DNA of 14,130 nucleotides from an uncultured Devosia sp. (GTDB taxonomy: Bacteria; Pseudomonadota; Alphaproteobacteria; Rhizobiales; Devosiaceae), in NCBI GenBank assembly GCA_946480655.1, contig CAMLKN010000033.1:1-14130 (forward strand). The letters run 5' to 3'. Both the position numbers and the translations under genes were made by a program. The notes beneath the pieces were generated by a model. That model was not told where the DNA came from and did no database searches. It worked only from the letters and a program-made list of their open reading frames with translations. How positions within the stretch are numbered: position 1 is the first letter of the stretch; every line of letters begins with the position of its first letter. Below, in pieces: positions 13,285 to 14,130 of this stretch.

Positions 13285-14130
13285 ATGACAAAAACAGCCG
13301 TCGAACACACCGAAACCGGTGCATCTGCGTGGACAAATTTTACCTCCTGGCTCGTCGAGCGCCTGGGAGTGTCCTTGATTGGCAACCCGCGCCATGGCTC
13401 GCTGACGGTGATCTTTCCCAATGGCCGGACCCGTACCGTCGGACAGGCCAATACCGGCGAGCACGCCACGCTCCGCCTCAACAATTTCAAGGTCATTTCC
13501 GAAGCCATGCAGCGCGGCACCGTCGGCTTTGCCGCCGCCTATATGAACGGCGACATCGAGTCCGATGATCTGACCGCGCTTTTCCGCTTCTTTCTGCAGA
13601 ACCGCGACATGTTCGATGCGGCCGGCAAAGGCTTTTTCCGCCGCGCCGCCGCCGATTTGCACTACCACATCTCCCGGCGCAACACGCTCGAAGGCGCCAA
13701 GAAGAACATTGCCGAACACTATGACCTCGGCAACGATTTCTACGGCCAGTGGCTCGACCCCTCGATGACCTACTCCTCGGCCGTCTTTACCTCCGGTGAC
13801 CAGAGCCTGGAAGAGGCGCAGTTGGCCAAGTACCGGCGCGTGGCCGACATGGCCGGCATAACCGAGGGCTCGTCGGTGCTGGAGATAGGCTGCGGCTGGG
13901 GCGGCTTTGCCGAAACGGTTGCGCGCGATTACAAGGCCAACCTGCGCGGCATCACCCTTTCGGCTGAACAGCTCAAGTTCGGCCTGGAGCGCCTCAAGCG
14001 CCAGGGCCTCGACCAGTATGCCACCCTCGTTTTCGAGGACTATCGCCATACCCAGGGTCAGTTCGACCACATCGGCTCGATCGAGATGATCGAGGCCGTG
14101 GGCGAGGACAACTGGCCCAGCTATTTCCAG
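13285..14130 (+). CDS. cfa: Cyclopropane-fatty-acyl-phospholipid synthase, N-terminal part
   Basis: The first 282 codons of a CFA-synthase-family methyltransferase; the gene runs past the window end with no stop. These enzymes transfer a methylene group from SAM to the double bond of unsaturated acyl chains in membrane phospholipids. Residues 1-115 form the family's N-terminal lipid-binding part (LTVIFPNGRTRTVG, VGFAAAYMNGDIE). The catalytic domain then shows AEHYDLGNDFYGQWLDPSMT (144-163), YSSAVF, the SAM motif VLEIGCGWGGFAETV (186-200), GITLSAEQ (210-217) and SIEMIEAVGEDNW, whose glutamates match the bicarbonate/active-site region. The ATG at 13285 is the only sensible start; the ribosome site is weak (GGAAC further upstream). 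It lies 226 bases after recJ, so it probably has its own promoter. Confidence 0.95.
   Translation, partial: MTKTAVEHTETGASAWTNFTSWLVERLGVSLIGNPRHGSLTVIFPNGRTRTVGQANTGEHATLRLNNFKVISEAMQRGTVGFAAAYMNGDIESDDLTALFRFFLQNRDMFDAAGKGFFRRAAADLHYHISRRNTLEGAKKNIAEHYDLGNDFYGQWLDPSMTYSSAVFTSGDQSLEEAQLAKYRRVADMAGITEGSSVLEIGCGWGGFAETVARDYKANLRGITLSAEQLKFGLERLKRQGLDQYATLVFEDYRHTQGQFDHIGSIEMIEAVGEDNWPSYFQ

Noticed and set aside
13270..13312. GGAAC before cfa as an EcfG-type general-stress promoter
   Set aside because: No matching CGTT element was found at the required 16-17 base spacing, and the -10 part would fall inside the coding sequence.
12135..13520. 461-residue minus-strand open frame across recJ and the start of cfa
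   Set aside because: It covers two well-supported plus-strand genes and their spacer and has no domain pattern.

Overview
The window is G+C-rich and gene-dense, and its gene content points to an alphaproteobacterium of the order Hyphomicrobiales. A Devosia-like organism is possible, but I cannot fix the genus from sequence reading alone. The evidence is the Lon tail, the block of AlaC-type aminotransferase, homoserine dehydrogenase, alphaproteobacterial GlpX and RecJ, and a TGA-N9-TCA iron operator of the kind used by RirA. I saw no rRNA, tRNA, CRISPR array, insertion sequence or phage gene.

Layout. (1) 1-436: the 3' end of lon, closed by a strong bidirectional terminator. (2) 466-3856, minus strand: a two-gene accessory operon with a GT-B family 1 glycosyltransferase, then an unusual protein joining an extended-SDR reductase to a VAO-type FAD oxidase. 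(3) 3857-4278: a divergent intergenic region without a convincing gene but with a strong bulged hairpin. (4) 4279-5502: alaC-type aminotransferase. (5) 5581-8722: an accessory insert with an RlmC-like 23S rRNA m5U methyltransferase, an iron-siderophore binding protein behind a probable RirA operator, and an unrecognised secreted protein on the minus strand. (6) 8715-13058: a tight plus-strand operon hom-glpX-recJ. (7) 13285 to the window end: the first 282 codons of a cyclopropane-fatty-acid synthase.

How the genes relate. AlaC and Hom are amino-acid metabolism genes that, from memory, lie next to glpX and recJ in many Hyphomicrobiales. Here about 3.2 kb of unrelated genes separates alaC from hom. 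The iron-binding protein is probably induced under iron limitation and must use a permease and ATPase encoded elsewhere. The glycosyltransferase and the fused oxidase/reductase are probably one pathway that makes or modifies a glycosylated small molecule or lipid; its substrate is not visible from sequence.

The points most worth a second look are: homoserine dehydrogenase carrying an N-terminal domain that looks like a helix-turn-helix DNA-binding module; the SDR-FAD oxidase fusion; a GlpX lacking two residues matching important E. coli positions; the operator in front of the iron-binding protein; and a gammaproteobacterial-style RlmC in an alphaproteobacterial setting.
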